Shown here piece by piece: positions 9,129 to 18,384 of a DNA stretch of 64,000 nucleotides (position 1 is its first letter; each line of letters starts with the position of its first letter). The stretch lies in NCBI RefSeq assembly GCF_000380145.1, contig NZ_KB904586.1, positions 161,937-225,936 of the forward strand. Direction: 5' to 3'. The position numbers and the translations under genes are program-made. A model generated the notes under the pieces. It did no database searches. It was not told the DNA's origin and saw only the letters and a program-made list of their open reading frames with translations. This DNA comes from Streptococcus thoraltensis DSM 12221 (lineage in GTDB: Bacteria > Bacillota > Bacilli > Lactobacillales > Streptococcaceae).

Positions 9129-11152
9129 GTTTGTTGTCCTCGCTTATCCGTTCTTTTATTTAGCTTCCTCTGATTGAATTGCTTCGGTGGTGTCTTTTGT
9201 TTTTGCTCTTTTTTCAATGGTCGCTGATGATTTTCACGTTTAGTGTTTTGTGACAAAACAGGCGTGACGGTTTGCTGACGCTTGCGAACATGCTGCTGGT
9301 TATTCTGAACAGGAGATGATGGGTTTTCTTTTCGTCTTTTTTCTTTTGCTTTATCCAGCTCCAAACGCTTTTGAGCAATGTTCTTTCGTTTTTGCTCCTG
9401 CTGGTTCATACGCTGTTGTTTGCGTTGAGCTTTGGTATCTGCCATAGATTGTTTAAAGTCTGTTACATTATGAGTGACATTCTCTTTTCCTTGATGAAGG
9501 GCATATTTGACATGGGTTGGTGTCGCCTGTATCTGTTGTTTAGCCTGCTTTCTTTTATTGACTAGACGATTTTTCGTGTCCAATACATGGGCTGTCTTTT
9601 CACCTAATCGTTGCCCGATACCGCCTTGTTGCTTTTTCACATTGGAAAGTGCTGTTTCTTTCTTTGGTGTAGTCCGTTCATTTTGACGAGTATGGTTAGC
9701 TTTATTGGTTTGATTCTGCTTTGTTGTCATTGTCTTTTGCTTCGTTGACCCTGCTTTTCCACGAAAAATCTTACTCATACTGCGTTGAAATCTTCTGGTT
9801 TGTCGATTCATCATTTGACGAGGTCTGCGAAACACTTGTCTGCCCATGTTTTGAGAGTCGTTGCTTTGTAAAGAGAATAGGCTCATTAAATCGCCCAGTT
9901 TAAAATAAATCCCTGCAAAGGTCACAATTTGTAAAAACATAATCATGAAAAAGGGAGAACTTGCTGACAGCGAATAAAGCATAGTGGAAATACTAAAGGC
10001 AACGGTAATAATCAAGGTAATACCAGCCCTTGTCATAATCACATTAAATAACTTGGTAATGGCATGCCTGCCCATGCCATCAAAACTCGGCAACATACTT
10101 AATAGGAAACTGATTGGCAAAAACATAGCGAAAATAATAAATAGCACTTGCGAAAAAATCATGATTCCTGTTAGAAGGAAAACAAAAATCGAGATACCAA
10201 TATTGAATACAAACAAAAAGAAGACCGTTCCTAATCGGGAAATGGTCTTCGGGAGTGTTAAATAGGTATTGTCATGATCTTCAATTTCTTCAATCACTAC
10301 ATTTTCTCTATCTTCACCATTGTTTGTATCTGGACTGGTAGCCAATAACTTTTCCACACGGTCTTCACCTAAGGTTTCTATATCGGTTGAGCCATATTGA
10401 AGTAATAACCACGGTTGCTTGACTTGAACAGAAAATAGGCTATCACGTATCATATCCACACTGTCTTTGCCTTGACTATCCGTATCGGGAAGGACAATCT
10501 TTGTCCCAATATCTAAACTGGCAGTGCTCACATCTTTGGAAAAATCATTGATTTTCGCAATATAATCGGGAGCATACGCAATAAAGGAAGCTGATAGAAT
10601 AAACACCACCACAAAATTTAACACAGCTCGTATAGCTTTGGTCGTTTCTCGTTTCACCAGTCCTGTATAGGCAACGTAGATTCCAACAATCAGAATAAAA
10701 AGAAGAAGGAAGCCGACATAAAAACCCGAACTGGAAAAGCCATTCGGTGTAATCCCTGCAATGGTCTGCATGTTCTCACCAATCGCTTGAGACGTTTGAC
10801 TAATGAAATCCAAGGCGTAGGCTTCTTTGACCAAATAGCCTGTGGCGTTGGAAAGATAAAGAGAAATCGTCCAAATGAAATTGGTAATGGCATACAGTCC
10901 ATACATCACTGATTGCCCTATGCCGTCACTCCAATTCCACGGCAGCCAGCCCCAGCTATTGTCCACATAATAATCAAGCTGATAATGATTTAAACCATAC
11001 TTGGAATACTCGTTGCTTGTATCAATGGTTTCATCAACTAAGCCTGTTGCTTGTACTGCATTGCCCAGCGTGCCTAATAAAAGTAAAATAACGCCCACAC
11101 AAAGGAGCGTTATCCAACTATAGTGAAGAAATTTCTTTTGTTTTTGTGTCAT
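9125..11152 (-). CDS. orf15: Conjugal transfer membrane protein Orf15 (VirB6-like)
   Basis: A 675-residue polytopic membrane protein. A signal-like segment at the N-terminus is followed by several hydrophobic helices (about residues 75-100, 145-165, 175-195, 305-345, 365-415) and a long, highly basic, Gln/Lys/Arg-rich tail of about 230 residues. This is the architecture of Tn916 Orf15, the presumed inner-membrane channel. Overlaps of four bases with both orf16 and orf14 place it in the transfer operon. The tail may contact DNA or other channel parts; that is inference. Confidence 0.9.
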   Translation of the reverse strand: MTQKQKKFLHYSWITLLCVGVILLLLGTLGNAVQATGLVDETIDTSNEYSKYGLNHYQLDYYVDNSWGWLPWNWSDGIGQSVMYGLYAITNFIWTISLYLSNATGYLVKEAYALDFISQTSQAIGENMQTIAGITPNGFSSSGFYVGFLLLFILIVGIYVAYTGLVKRETTKAIRAVLNFVVVFILSASFIAYAPDYIAKINDFSKDVSTASLDIGTKIVLPDTDSQGKDSVDMIRDSLFSVQVKQPWLLLQYGSTDIETLGEDRVEKLLATSPDTNNGEDRENVVIEEIEDHDNTYLTLPKTISRLGTVFFLFVFNIGISIFVFLLTGIMIFSQVLFIIFAMFLPISFLLSMLPSFDGMGRHAITKLFNVIMTRAGITLIITVAFSISTMLYSLSASSPFFMIMFLQIVTFAGIYFKLGDLMSLFSLQSNDSQNMGRQVFRRPRQMMNRQTRRFQRSMSKIFRGKAGSTKQKTMTTKQNQTNKANHTRQNERTTPKKETALSNVKKQQGGIGQRLGEKTAHVLDTKNRLVNKRKQAKQQIQATPTHVKYALHQGKENVTHNVTDFKQSMADTKAQRKQQRMNQQEQKRKNIAQKRLELDKAKEKRRKENPSSPVQNNQQHVRKRQQTVTPVLSQNTKRENHQRPLKKEQKQKTPPKQFNQRKLNKRTDKRGQQT

Positions 11153-13602
11153 TTTTCCCCCTCATTTCGCACAGGCGGTCTGGTATCAAAGGCATGAAGC
11201 AACTCTTCAAAAATCGGGTGAAACTGCATAACCCCTACACGACCATAGATGTCTGAAACTAAACATTGTCCATTTTCTAATTCACGTAAGCGTTTCTGAT
11301 TGTTTTCATCTTCCTTGTCCACGCCAAAAAATTCTAAGGTCTTTTTGATTTCCACTAGGTCAGTGGAACGAAAGGCGAATTTCAAGCCAATATTATTCTT
11401 CATCTTTTCATCTAGTAAATCGTCGGCGTTTTGAGTAACGAAATAGACCCCTGCATTCATGGCACGCCCTGCCCGAACTAAACGCATAGATAGAGCTTTT
11501 CCTTGTGCCACTTGTAAAAAACTCCAAGCTTCATCAAGGTCAACAATTTTAAAAATGGAACGGTCAGAGTGGATAAAGTCTAAAGCAAAGGTACTAATGA
11601 CAATCAGCATTGCCACACTTAATAATTCCATGGTGGTGTATTCTTCAAAAGAGCTATTGGAATCGGGTAAGACCAAATCTGCCACTTGAATAATATTGAG
11701 TTGTTTTTCCAAGCTAATGGATTGGGTGACATTGCCATCACTGAATAACAGATGGGCAAAATCATAATCGACAAAGCTTTCGATATGGTCAGCAATACTA
11801 TTGCTGATGGGTGTATCTTCTTTTCGCAATTCATCAATCACCAATAACAACCCTCGTTGTTCGCTTTGAGTGACACTCCGAATCGCTTTACGCAGGACAG
11901 GAAACTTCTCGCTATCTCGGCTGGAAATGCCTGTTAAGAACGTGAGAATATCAATGGCTAGGCTTTCTGAATCTTTCGGGAGTTTTAAGATCACATAAGG
12001 GTCAAGTAACCCTTTATTGTCGTTCTCACTCGTGAGATTAACGATATTGATTTCATGGGCAATATCAGGTAAGGTTTCTTTCCATTTGCCACGTTCAGCT
12101 TTTGGGTCTACAATGATTGCCTGTCCGCCAAAGAGTACCGAATAATAGACCAGCATATTGTTAGAGAATGATTTTCCGCCACCTAATGAACCAATAAAAG
12201 CAGACGCTAACGCATTCGTCACAGAGCCTTTAATTCCTTGACTTGCAAGGCTGGGTTGGAGATAAATATTTCTGCCTGTATCGAGATTGTAACCGACGTA
12301 AATACCAGAATTTTCACCAAGCATTTGTGTAGCTCCGAAACCAAGACCAGCCAAAAAATCCGACGTGACATATTGAATATAGTCATTGATATATCGCTTG
12401 CTTGAGGGAATAAATTCATTATGCAAGCCTAGCATATCGCCAAAAGGTCGTACTAATTTGATAGACAAATCATCATAAAAATCTTTTACTTCATCACAAC
12501 GTTGTTTCAACTCGTCCAGATTTTTTGCCGATACCCGTACCACATAGCTTAGTTTGTACATGGATTCTTTGGTTTGGTCTAGGTTGGTTTCTAATTCGTC
12601 GACAGATTCTAAAGCGTCCACCACATTGGTACTGGTTTCATTGTCGCTTTCCCATGCGTGACTATCCAAGTCTTTCAATTCTTTCTTTTTGTTGCGAACG
12701 GTAGACAGAGCTTTTTTATTAGCAACAATTTCAACATTCATGCTGGTATCAATCGGGAAAGTGAACTGTTGTTGCTGGTAATAAAAAATCTCACTATTGG
12801 GGAAATCCAATTCGCCGACGATACTGTTAATCGTAAAATACGCCACATAAGTGGTAGTATCTTCCTGTTCCATCCGTAAGTAGCGTTGCTTTTCTTCGAT
12901 TAAACAGCGAGTGGGTTTAATAATATCGTATTTCTTTACCAACACTTTTTTATCTTCATATCGTTTGGGTAAATGGTAGTCGTAGTCATCAAAAGGAATC
13001 CCTGTTTGACCGTAAAGGTGGGCAATGATATACCCAAAATCATCTTTCCCCAATGGGCGAATGTGAAAGCGTCTGGATAATTTACTTTCTAATAACTGTT
13101 CCATTTTAGAAAAGCGTTCGATTTCTGACATAGGCATAGAAACAAAATCGCCCATCAACTTGTGATTCACGCCATGAAAGAATTCCGCAAATGCTTTTTG
13201 AATGTCTTTGCCAATATTTTTGACCGATACTTCCTGTTCATTCAGCAAGAGTTTAAAACCAATAAAAAAGCGATAGTCCACTTGATTGTCACCAATCATA
13301 GAAACTAACGCTTCGGTCTGTTCATCTATTTTTTCGTAAGCTATCTCTTTTAATCGTCCAGTGATTTCTTTTTTCGATTGTTCCTGTGTCGCTCGAATAC
13401 TTGATTCGGTTGCTAGTTGCAGGGCATGAATCTTACCATCACGATTTTGGGCAATCAATTGACGGAAATTATCATGAACTTGAACTTTTTCATCGGAACT
13501 TAAAAAACTGTAATTATAGGGAATTAATTCATAATAAGCAAATACTTCGCCATCATGATTAAATACGAGATTATCTTCGATATATTTAATGGGGTGTGCC
13601 AT
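11149..13602 (-). CDS. orf16: Conjugation ATPase Orf16 (VirB4 family)
   Basis: An 817-residue VirB4-type AAA ATPase powering the transfer channel at the membrane. An N-terminal TraC/VirB4 region precedes the motor domain with Walker A (GSLGGGKSF, about residue 468), Walker B-like (IFKIVDLDEAW) and a downstream VTQNADD sensor. Full length for the family (Tn916 Orf16 is about 815). The start overlaps the end of orf17 by 17 bases. Confidence 0.94.
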   Translation of the reverse strand: MAHPIKYIEDNLVFNHDGEVFAYYELIPYNYSFLSSDEKVQVHDNFRQLIAQNRDGKIHALQLATESSIRATQEQSKKEITGRLKEIAYEKIDEQTEALVSMIGDNQVDYRFFIGFKLLLNEQEVSVKNIGKDIQKAFAEFFHGVNHKLMGDFVSMPMSEIERFSKMEQLLESKLSRRFHIRPLGKDDFGYIIAHLYGQTGIPFDDYDYHLPKRYEDKKVLVKKYDIIKPTRCLIEEKQRYLRMEQEDTTTYVAYFTINSIVGELDFPNSEIFYYQQQQFTFPIDTSMNVEIVANKKALSTVRNKKKELKDLDSHAWESDNETSTNVVDALESVDELETNLDQTKESMYKLSYVVRVSAKNLDELKQRCDEVKDFYDDLSIKLVRPFGDMLGLHNEFIPSSKRYINDYIQYVTSDFLAGLGFGATQMLGENSGIYVGYNLDTGRNIYLQPSLASQGIKGSVTNALASAFIGSLGGGKSFSNNMLVYYSVLFGGQAIIVDPKAERGKWKETLPDIAHEINIVNLTSENDNKGLLDPYVILKLPKDSESLAIDILTFLTGISSRDSEKFPVLRKAIRSVTQSEQRGLLLVIDELRKEDTPISNSIADHIESFVDYDFAHLLFSDGNVTQSISLEKQLNIIQVADLVLPDSNSSFEEYTTMELLSVAMLIVISTFALDFIHSDRSIFKIVDLDEAWSFLQVAQGKALSMRLVRAGRAMNAGVYFVTQNADDLLDEKMKNNIGLKFAFRSTDLVEIKKTLEFFGVDKEDENNQKRLRELENGQCLVSDIYGRVGVMQFHPIFEELLHAFDTRPPVRNEGEK

Positions 13603-13981
13603 TTAATTGTTCACTCCTTACAATCGTGATTGATTCATTCATTTTTTCTTTATTTAATCGTATTTGTTTGCCAGCATAGGTTATTTTAGGGCGTAGAGCA
13701 TAGGTAATAATAGATTTTAAAAATCCATAGGGTTTCTTCCCGTCAAAGGTTTTTTGACACATGAACCAAGTGAGGACAACGGGAATCCCTAAGTATTTGA
13801 GTAGTGCTCCGTCAATCAAGGAAAGTGGTGGTAAACTGCCAAAGATTATAACGACAAACAAAGAAACGATAAACCATGTCATTTGTGTAAAGGTTATGGG
13901 AAAAGGGAGTTGTAAATCATTAATTGCATAAATCACTTTTTCTACTGACCAAATACTGGTGTAACTTCTTATTTTTTTCAT
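13586..13981 (-). CDS. orf17: Conjugal transfer protein Orf17 (TcpE family)
   Basis: About 131 residues; the start ATG at 13981 follows GAAAGGA, and the 14-codon upstream extension is not supported. Two close hydrophobic segments (about residues 28-75) make it a small inner-membrane protein, as in the TcpE/Orf17 family. It is the first gene of the orf17-orf13 block and is separated from the genes upstream by a hairpin terminator (14012-14040). Confidence 0.88.
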   Translation of the reverse strand: MKKIRSYTSIWSVEKVIYAINDLQLPFPITFTQMTWFIVSLFVVIIFGSLPPLSLIDGALLKYLGIPVVLTWFMCQKTFDGKKPYGFLKSIITYALRPKITYAGKQIRLNKEKMNESITIVRSEQLNGTPH

Positions 13982-14011
13982 GTCTTCACGTCCTTTCCGT
14001 AAAAATAGAAA

Positions 14012-14040
14012 AAGAGCAATCAAAATAGGTGATTGCTCTA
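14012..14040 (-). terminator. Terminator after the HEPN-like gene, inside the transfer region
   Basis: AGAGCAATCA and TGATTGCTCT arms flank a 9-base loop (AAAATAGG region), followed on the minus strand by TTTTTCTATTTTT. It follows the HEPN-like gene and precedes orf17. Transcripts from the oriT side should therefore partly stop here, unless orf17 has its own promoter. Confidence 0.75.
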
Positions 14041-14051
14041 TAAAATAATAA

Positions 14052-15077
14052 TTATTTTGTGACTTTTAATTGTTGAAAAATAGTTATTCTGAGTAAATTA
14101 TCTAAAAGACAGCAGGTATGAAGTAATACCCAATTTAATCTACTGTATTCTGTATAGTCAAAATGAAAGTGTTTCATAAATTTTTGAGCGAATTTTTCTG
14201 CTTTTTCGTTAAAACCTTTGAAATCACCATGTCCGATTTTATTTCTCATTTGTCTTAATAATTTTGCTACTTCACTCGAAACCTCTCCATATTTCTTATC
14301 AAGATAAGGTATTAGTAATTTGTCAATTTCATTTGTATTCTGATTTGGTTTTAATAATACAAGTTCTAACAAAGTAAAAGTCTTTAAATAATGATTTTGA
14401 TTATAACTATTATCACTATATATCCCGTTCATAATATAATCTAATTTGTAATAATCGTTTTCCGATTTTAGTATAGAATCAATTCGGTTGCCCATTTTTT
14501 TAAGTTCCGTAATGTAGTCGTCTGTAGTCCTGCACCCTTTAAAGTTTGAATCAATTCTAAAACTTAGATTTGATAATATCCTAGTATGCTCTTTAGGATT
14601 CATATTACTTGTATAAATGCAGTTCATATGAATACCATTTTGTATATCATGATTTACAAAGTTACTAAAATACATCACTTTTTCAGCGTAATCCTCTTCA
14701 CAAAAACGACCATCAAAGCAATTGCTTGTCCAATCAAAAAAAGGCATATCCTGATATTCATAGTCAAAGAATAGACATATCATATTATCAACAAGGCATT
14801 GAAGACATGACTCAATAGAATCTAAATTATATTTTGTATAGTCTTCAACATTGGCGTGAACGATTTCTTTCAAATAAGATATAGAATATTCTGTTTGAAA
14901 TGTTTTACCATACCTTTTCAAATTATCTGCCATGTCAACTTTTTGTTGTCGAATTTCTTGTAACATGTCTTCTATAATGCTTTCCTTCCAGTCATCAGAA
15001 ACATTAGATATATATAGTTTCAATTTATCTGACAATTTTATTTTTGTTATTTTCCCATAAACATCTATTATTACCAA
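14052..15077 (-). CDS. Apea/HEPN-like protein, candidate defence gene
   Basis: A 341-residue protein that I do not recognise as a Tn916 core gene. The start is TTG at 15077, nine bases after GGAGG. The C-terminal third contains LLRQMRNKIGHGDF; the RNKIGH at residues 278-283 fits the R-x4-H signature of HEPN ribonucleases, in an Apea-like setting. The rest is predicted helical and soluble, with no signal peptide. It sits between ardA and orf17 with its own terminator, as an inserted cassette. Inference: an RNase-type anti-phage or anti-plasmid protein carried by the ICE. It could instead have a regulatory role. Confidence 0.6.
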   Translation of the reverse strand: MVIIDVYGKITKIKLSDKLKLYISNVSDDWKESIIEDMLQEIRQQKVDMADNLKRYGKTFQTEYSISYLKEIVHANVEDYTKYNLDSIESCLQCLVDNMICLFFDYEYQDMPFFDWTSNCFDGRFCEEDYAEKVMYFSNFVNHDIQNGIHMNCIYTSNMNPKEHTRILSNLSFRIDSNFKGCRTTDDYITELKKMGNRIDSILKSENDYYKLDYIMNGIYSDNSYNQNHYLKTFTLLELVLLKPNQNTNEIDKLLIPYLDKKYGEVSSEVAKLLRQMRNKIGHGDFKGFNEKAEKFAQKFMKHFHFDYTEYSRLNWVLLHTCCLLDNLLRITIFQQLKVTK

Positions 15078-15148
15078 TTGAACAATCCTCCTTAATTCAG
15101 AACGTATAAAATTATTATAGCAGTATTGCTAGTTTAGAGTAATCCATG

Positions 15149-15649
15149 TTAATTAGAATACTCAAATACTCCATGAGAGGTGATAAGATAATTTCCCTCT
15201 ATTTCCATATCACGTCCCAAAGCTTGATAATCAATATAATTTTGTAAATTAGAAGGTACTTCACCAAGTTGTCCTGTTTCTTCCACATAATAACGGGCGA
15301 CATCTTCCATAGAATCACATTCACTATAACAATGAATATTCTCTTTGTTTTCCAGTAATTCTTCCAAGCTACTAAACCACATGCCTTGAATTTCTTTGAG
15401 TTCATTATAAATAGGTGTACCTTCGATTTCTTGAATGGCTTCACATAGACGGTTGATTTCACTAATTGGCGTGTATTCGTCCACATCAAAAGGAAGCTCA
15501 AAATCATGTATGGCGTATTCTTCGTAGTTCTCATTTAAACCGATTCTTTCTGCCATTTCTTCCTCATCAATTGGTGGAGTAAACCATGATCCAACTAATT
15601 CACCTTCATTATACCGTCCCAAATTTGCCACATAGACTTTCAATTCCAA
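15149..15649 (-). CDS. ardA: Antirestriction protein ArdA (Orf18)
   Basis: A 166-residue acidic protein with the ArdA beginning MELKVYVANLGRYNEGELVG and the family length. ArdA mimics B-form DNA and blocks type I restriction enzymes, protecting DNA that enters a new host by conjugation. Its D/E-rich composition is evident throughout. In Tn916 it is orf18. Here it is framed on both sides by HEPN/Abi-like genes not found in Tn916. Confidence 0.93.
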   Translation of the reverse strand: MELKVYVANLGRYNEGELVGSWFTPPIDEEEMAERIGLNENYEEYAIHDFELPFDVDEYTPISEINRLCEAIQEIEGTPIYNELKEIQGMWFSSLEELLENKENIHCYSECDSMEDVARYYVEETGQLGEVPSNLQNYIDYQALGRDMEIEGNYLITSHGVFEYSN

Positions 15650-15681
15650 TTCTTATCACATCCTTTTTATAAAATATAGTC

Positions 15682-15716
15682 AAAAAAAAAGTAGCAATCA
15701 GTTAATGACGCTACTT
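15682..15716 (-). terminator. Terminator overlapping the stop of the Abi-like gene
   Basis: On the minus strand AAGTAGC and GCTACTT form a hairpin that starts in the last codons of the Abi-like gene and is followed by nine T residues. It separates that gene from ardA. Confidence 0.75.
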
Positions 15717-16472
15717 ATCAAGGTATCCGCTAATATAATCTGTAACTGTACTTGAAATACCTATTATTAGTTTTGCTTCTCTCTTTCCAATAATATTTGT
15801 ATTAGGATGTGCAAGTGAATGCCTATTTCTTGCTTCATTAAGAGAGCTAATCATTCCATTTGATGACCTTATCGTTGTCTTCACTATATCAGCAAGTTCA
15901 GTAGGTTGAATTTCTTTTTCAATTAATTGTTGTATCCTACTATATAATTTAGATAGATTTTCGTCTCTAGGAACTGTAATTTCATATTTTTTTAGTATTT
16001 CAATTAAATATCCATGAAAAGCAGTGTGAACTCTGTCAAAGGCACGTTGATATTCACCATTACTCATGAAAGACTCAGCGTCTTCAATAGCTTGTGAAAT
16101 CACATCACTAATTTTCAACTGACTAAAGTTAATTACTTCGTAATTCTCTGGAAGTGGTACTAAAATAGTATCCACTAATACATTATCACCTTGTTTATCA
16201 TATATGGAGCTTGCTGTCTGGGTAAGCAAATCTTTATGACTTTCAAAAAAGTCTAAATCATCAAAAGGAGCTCTTATTTTAAGATAGGTGCAAAGCGTAT
16301 TCCAATCCCTTTTGTATCCTTTATAATAAGTAAACTCGTTAGTCTCATCTAAAGTTACCTCTGATATTTTCATTTTAGAAACAATCTCGTTACCTCCTTC
16401 ATAATAATTTGAAGAGCTCTTTCTTTCTAATGTTTTAATTAAAAGAGATTTAAATTGATCATTTGTAAACAT
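15711..16472 (-). CDS. Abortive-infection C-terminus (Abi_C) type protein, candidate defence gene
   Basis: About 253 residues. The ATG at 16472 has AAAGGA nine bases before it; ATGs at 16478 and 16490 are alternatives. The C-terminal region (EARNRHSLAHPNT, Arg to His six residues apart) matches the Abi_C/HEPN pattern seen in abortive-infection proteins. The middle segment (about 130-175) is the family's helical region with AFDRVHTAFHGYL. It has no membrane segment. It lies between orf19 and ardA with a terminator on its stop, as an added cassette. Function is inferred from family and position only. Confidence 0.6.
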   Translation of the reverse strand: MFTNDQFKSLLIKTLERKSSSNYYEGGNEIVSKMKISEVTLDETNEFTYYKGYKRDWNTLCTYLKIRAPFDDLDFFESHKDLLTQTASSIYDKQGDNVLVDTILVPLPENYEVINFSQLKISDVISQAIEDAESFMSNGEYQRAFDRVHTAFHGYLIEILKKYEITVPRDENLSKLYSRIQQLIEKEIQPTELADIVKTTIRSSNGMISSLNEARNRHSLAHPNTNIIGKREAKLIIGISSTVTDYISGYLDK

Positions 16473-16531
16473 ATTCATGGATCCTTTCATAACAAAATAT
16501 ATACTTCCTATTTTATCATGAAAAATATCTG

Positions 16532-16753
16532 TTAAGCACCAATGATTCGGTTAAATAAGTTTAATAACACATCTTTCACGCCAGCTGCATTGAACACAAG
16601 TCCGACGGCGATTAAAGCAATAATCAAAAAGCCAATAAGTTTTGAAAATTCTCGTTTAAAACCTAAAAACAGTCCAATGACGACAATCGCTAACAATACC
16701 AATGACTGTGCATTATCCAAGAACCAGTTGTACAAATTCTGCCCAAAATTCAT
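16532..16753 (-). CDS. orf19: Small conjugation membrane protein Orf19 (TcpD-like)
   Basis: 73 residues with two hydrophobic segments (about residues 15-30 and 34-53) and a short amphipathic end. The size and position fit Tn916 Orf19, a TcpD-like channel subunit. It overlaps the upstream 90-codon gene by four bases and is preceded by GGAGG. The Abi-like cassette follows it. Confidence 0.8.
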   Translation of the reverse strand: MNFGQNLYNWFLDNAQSLVLLAIVVIGLFLGFKREFSKLIGFLIIALIAVGLVFNAAGVKDVLLNLFNRIIGA

Positions 16754-17022
16754 GTGATTGTCCTCCTTTCCTTAAGATATTTTTCTCGATAGTAGATATA
16801 GCTTTTTACACGCTTTAATAATTGAAAAGGAGTTAAATGCTCTCCATAAACAGTTATTCGACTGGTATAATTCTTATAAAAGCTCACTTTGTAAAAATCA
16901 TAGGTATAGATGGTATCACCAGCTTGCCGTTTTCCCTCAATAATGAGAGACGTATATTTCCCTGTATTTTGTATATACGCTTGAAACCCTAACTTCTTTA
17001 ATTCTTCTGTTAAGAGGCTCAT
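16750..17022 (-). CDS. Conserved small ICE protein of unknown function
   Basis: 90 residues, basic at the C-terminus (KRVKSYIYYREKYLKERR), with no membrane segment. It overlaps mobT by four bases (ATGA) and orf19 by four bases, so it belongs to the transfer operon. I recognise it only as a conserved companion of mobT in Tn916/Tn5801-like elements. A role in DNA processing with MobT is a guess from position. Confidence 0.7.
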   Translation of the reverse strand: MSLLTEELKKLGFQAYIQNTGKYTSLIIEGKRQAGDTIYTYDFYKVSFYKNYTSRITVYGEHLTPFQLLKRVKSYIYYREKYLKERRTIT

Positions 17023-18203
17023 GTAATCAAATCCTCCATGCCTAGATGTTGTTGTTCAATTAATTTCTCATGTTTTTCTGTCAGTTTGGCTTCATGAATC
17101 ATGGTGGAAATAATGGTTGTACCGTTGAGAATATCTAAAATGCTTGCGACTTTTAATGTAGGGGCGACTTGATGATGTAACCAGTTCAATGTTCGTTCAA
17201 AAGAATAAGGTTCTGGCTGTATGGTTAGGCGTAATGCTCCACGATTTTTGCCGATAAACCATTCCCAGCGTTCATTGGTTTGCCAATCACTCCGTCGCTT
17301 GGTTTCGTCCTTATCGGCAAAGCGAATATAACGATTGATAATCTCAAACGCTGTTTTTTCTGCATTTTGATGTTCCAACAAATCTTTCATGGCTTGAGTG
17401 GCTCTGTCGTTTTTCAAACGAATTTCAAAGCGATTCTTTATTTCTGCGTCTTCTAAGGCAATATCATTTTTCACGTATTGCTCATAATCTTTCTCATATA
17501 TACAGAAATAGACTTCGCTTTTTAATGAGCCAATATAAAGGGTGTTTCCCATGTCTGGTTTTTCATCACGGTGAACCAATTCACCACTGCGATAATTTTT
17601 AAAGCTCCGAAAGACGGAAATACATTCTTCCTGTTTACATTTCTTTGCCAATTCTGGAATATTCAAAATCCCTGTTTTATCGTTGATGGCTAAATCCAAG
17701 CGTTTGAAAATACCTTTATGTTCCATGCAATCTTGAAAGAAACCATACCAGCTCCGATGTTGAGCCAATAGAAAGTTTTCAAATTGCCGACAGCCTTTTC
17801 CTTTCAGTTCTAATAAAACCCCTTTACTTACATCATGAGAGACTAGGACAACAATATCACCGAAACGATAGTGTTCGGGATAAGAATAATAGCCAAAGTC
17901 TTCGTGTAGCATATAATCCATATTCAAGCGTAAAACCTCACCGATAATTTGAGACACATCATTGGTAGGGAATCGAATCCGTACATAGTCGAATAACATC
18001 TCCAATGGGTTATCGGGATTGAAGCGTTCCAAAGCGTTCAGTAAATCTTCTTTCACCTGTTGAGTAGGGACTGCCTTGCCTGTTTCAATATCCGATAGGT
18101 AAGGTCTGGTAATATGAGAAGCAACCGCCAGTTTATTTTGAGAAACGCCATAAGCCAGTCGCTTTTCTTTCAATTCCTTAATCCAAATTTTTTCGTTTTC
18201 CAT
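17019..18203 (-). CDS. mobT: Relaxase MobT (Orf20, replication-initiator type)
   Basis: 394 residues; the start ATG at 18203 follows GGAGG by seven bases, and an upstream TTG at 18209 is less likely. An N-terminal XRE helix-turn-helix (about residues 8-62, LKEKRLAYGVSQNKLAVAS) is followed by a Rep_trans domain like those of rolling-circle initiators. MobT nicks oriT to start transfer and in Tn916 also supports replication of the circular form. The upstream gap to tcpA holds oriT. Full length for the family. Confidence 0.94.
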   Translation of the reverse strand: MENEKIWIKELKEKRLAYGVSQNKLAVASHITRPYLSDIETGKAVPTQQVKEDLLNALERFNPDNPLEMLFDYVRIRFPTNDVSQIIGEVLRLNMDYMLHEDFGYYSYPEHYRFGDIVVLVSHDVSKGVLLELKGKGCRQFENFLLAQHRSWYGFFQDCMEHKGIFKRLDLAINDKTGILNIPELAKKCKQEECISVFRSFKNYRSGELVHRDEKPDMGNTLYIGSLKSEVYFCIYEKDYEQYVKNDIALEDAEIKNRFEIRLKNDRATQAMKDLLEHQNAEKTAFEIINRYIRFADKDETKRRSDWQTNERWEWFIGKNRGALRLTIQPEPYSFERTLNWLHHQVAPTLKVASILDILNGTTIISTMIHEAKLTEKHEKLIEQQHLGMEDLIT

Positions 18204-18384
18204 TCGCAAACCTCCAATCTAAAAAAGATGTAAACTATGACCCTTGAGTTTACATCTTTCCTATTTTCCGCAATTCCTTGTACCATCAACATTGGTTGAT
18301 GAGAATTGCCTGTTTTCAGTTGTATTTGTGCCCCCCTGTTAGGTAGAGGGGGCTAAAGGATTGGCGTGGCTAACGCCACACCAA
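18204..18384. other. oriT of the ICE
   Basis: The gap between mobT and tcpA corresponds to the mapped oriT of Tn916. It holds four inverted repeats: AGATGTAAACT/AGTTTACATCT, CATCAAC/GTTGATG, GCCCCC/GGGGGC and TTGGCGTGGC/GCCACACCAA. Such stacked hairpins are typical of rolling-circle nick regions. I cannot place the nick. Confidence 0.8.

Noticed and set aside
15199..15534. 111-codon ORF overlapping ardA on the same strand
   Set aside because: Shadow frame of ardA; its sequence has no family features, while ardA is clear.
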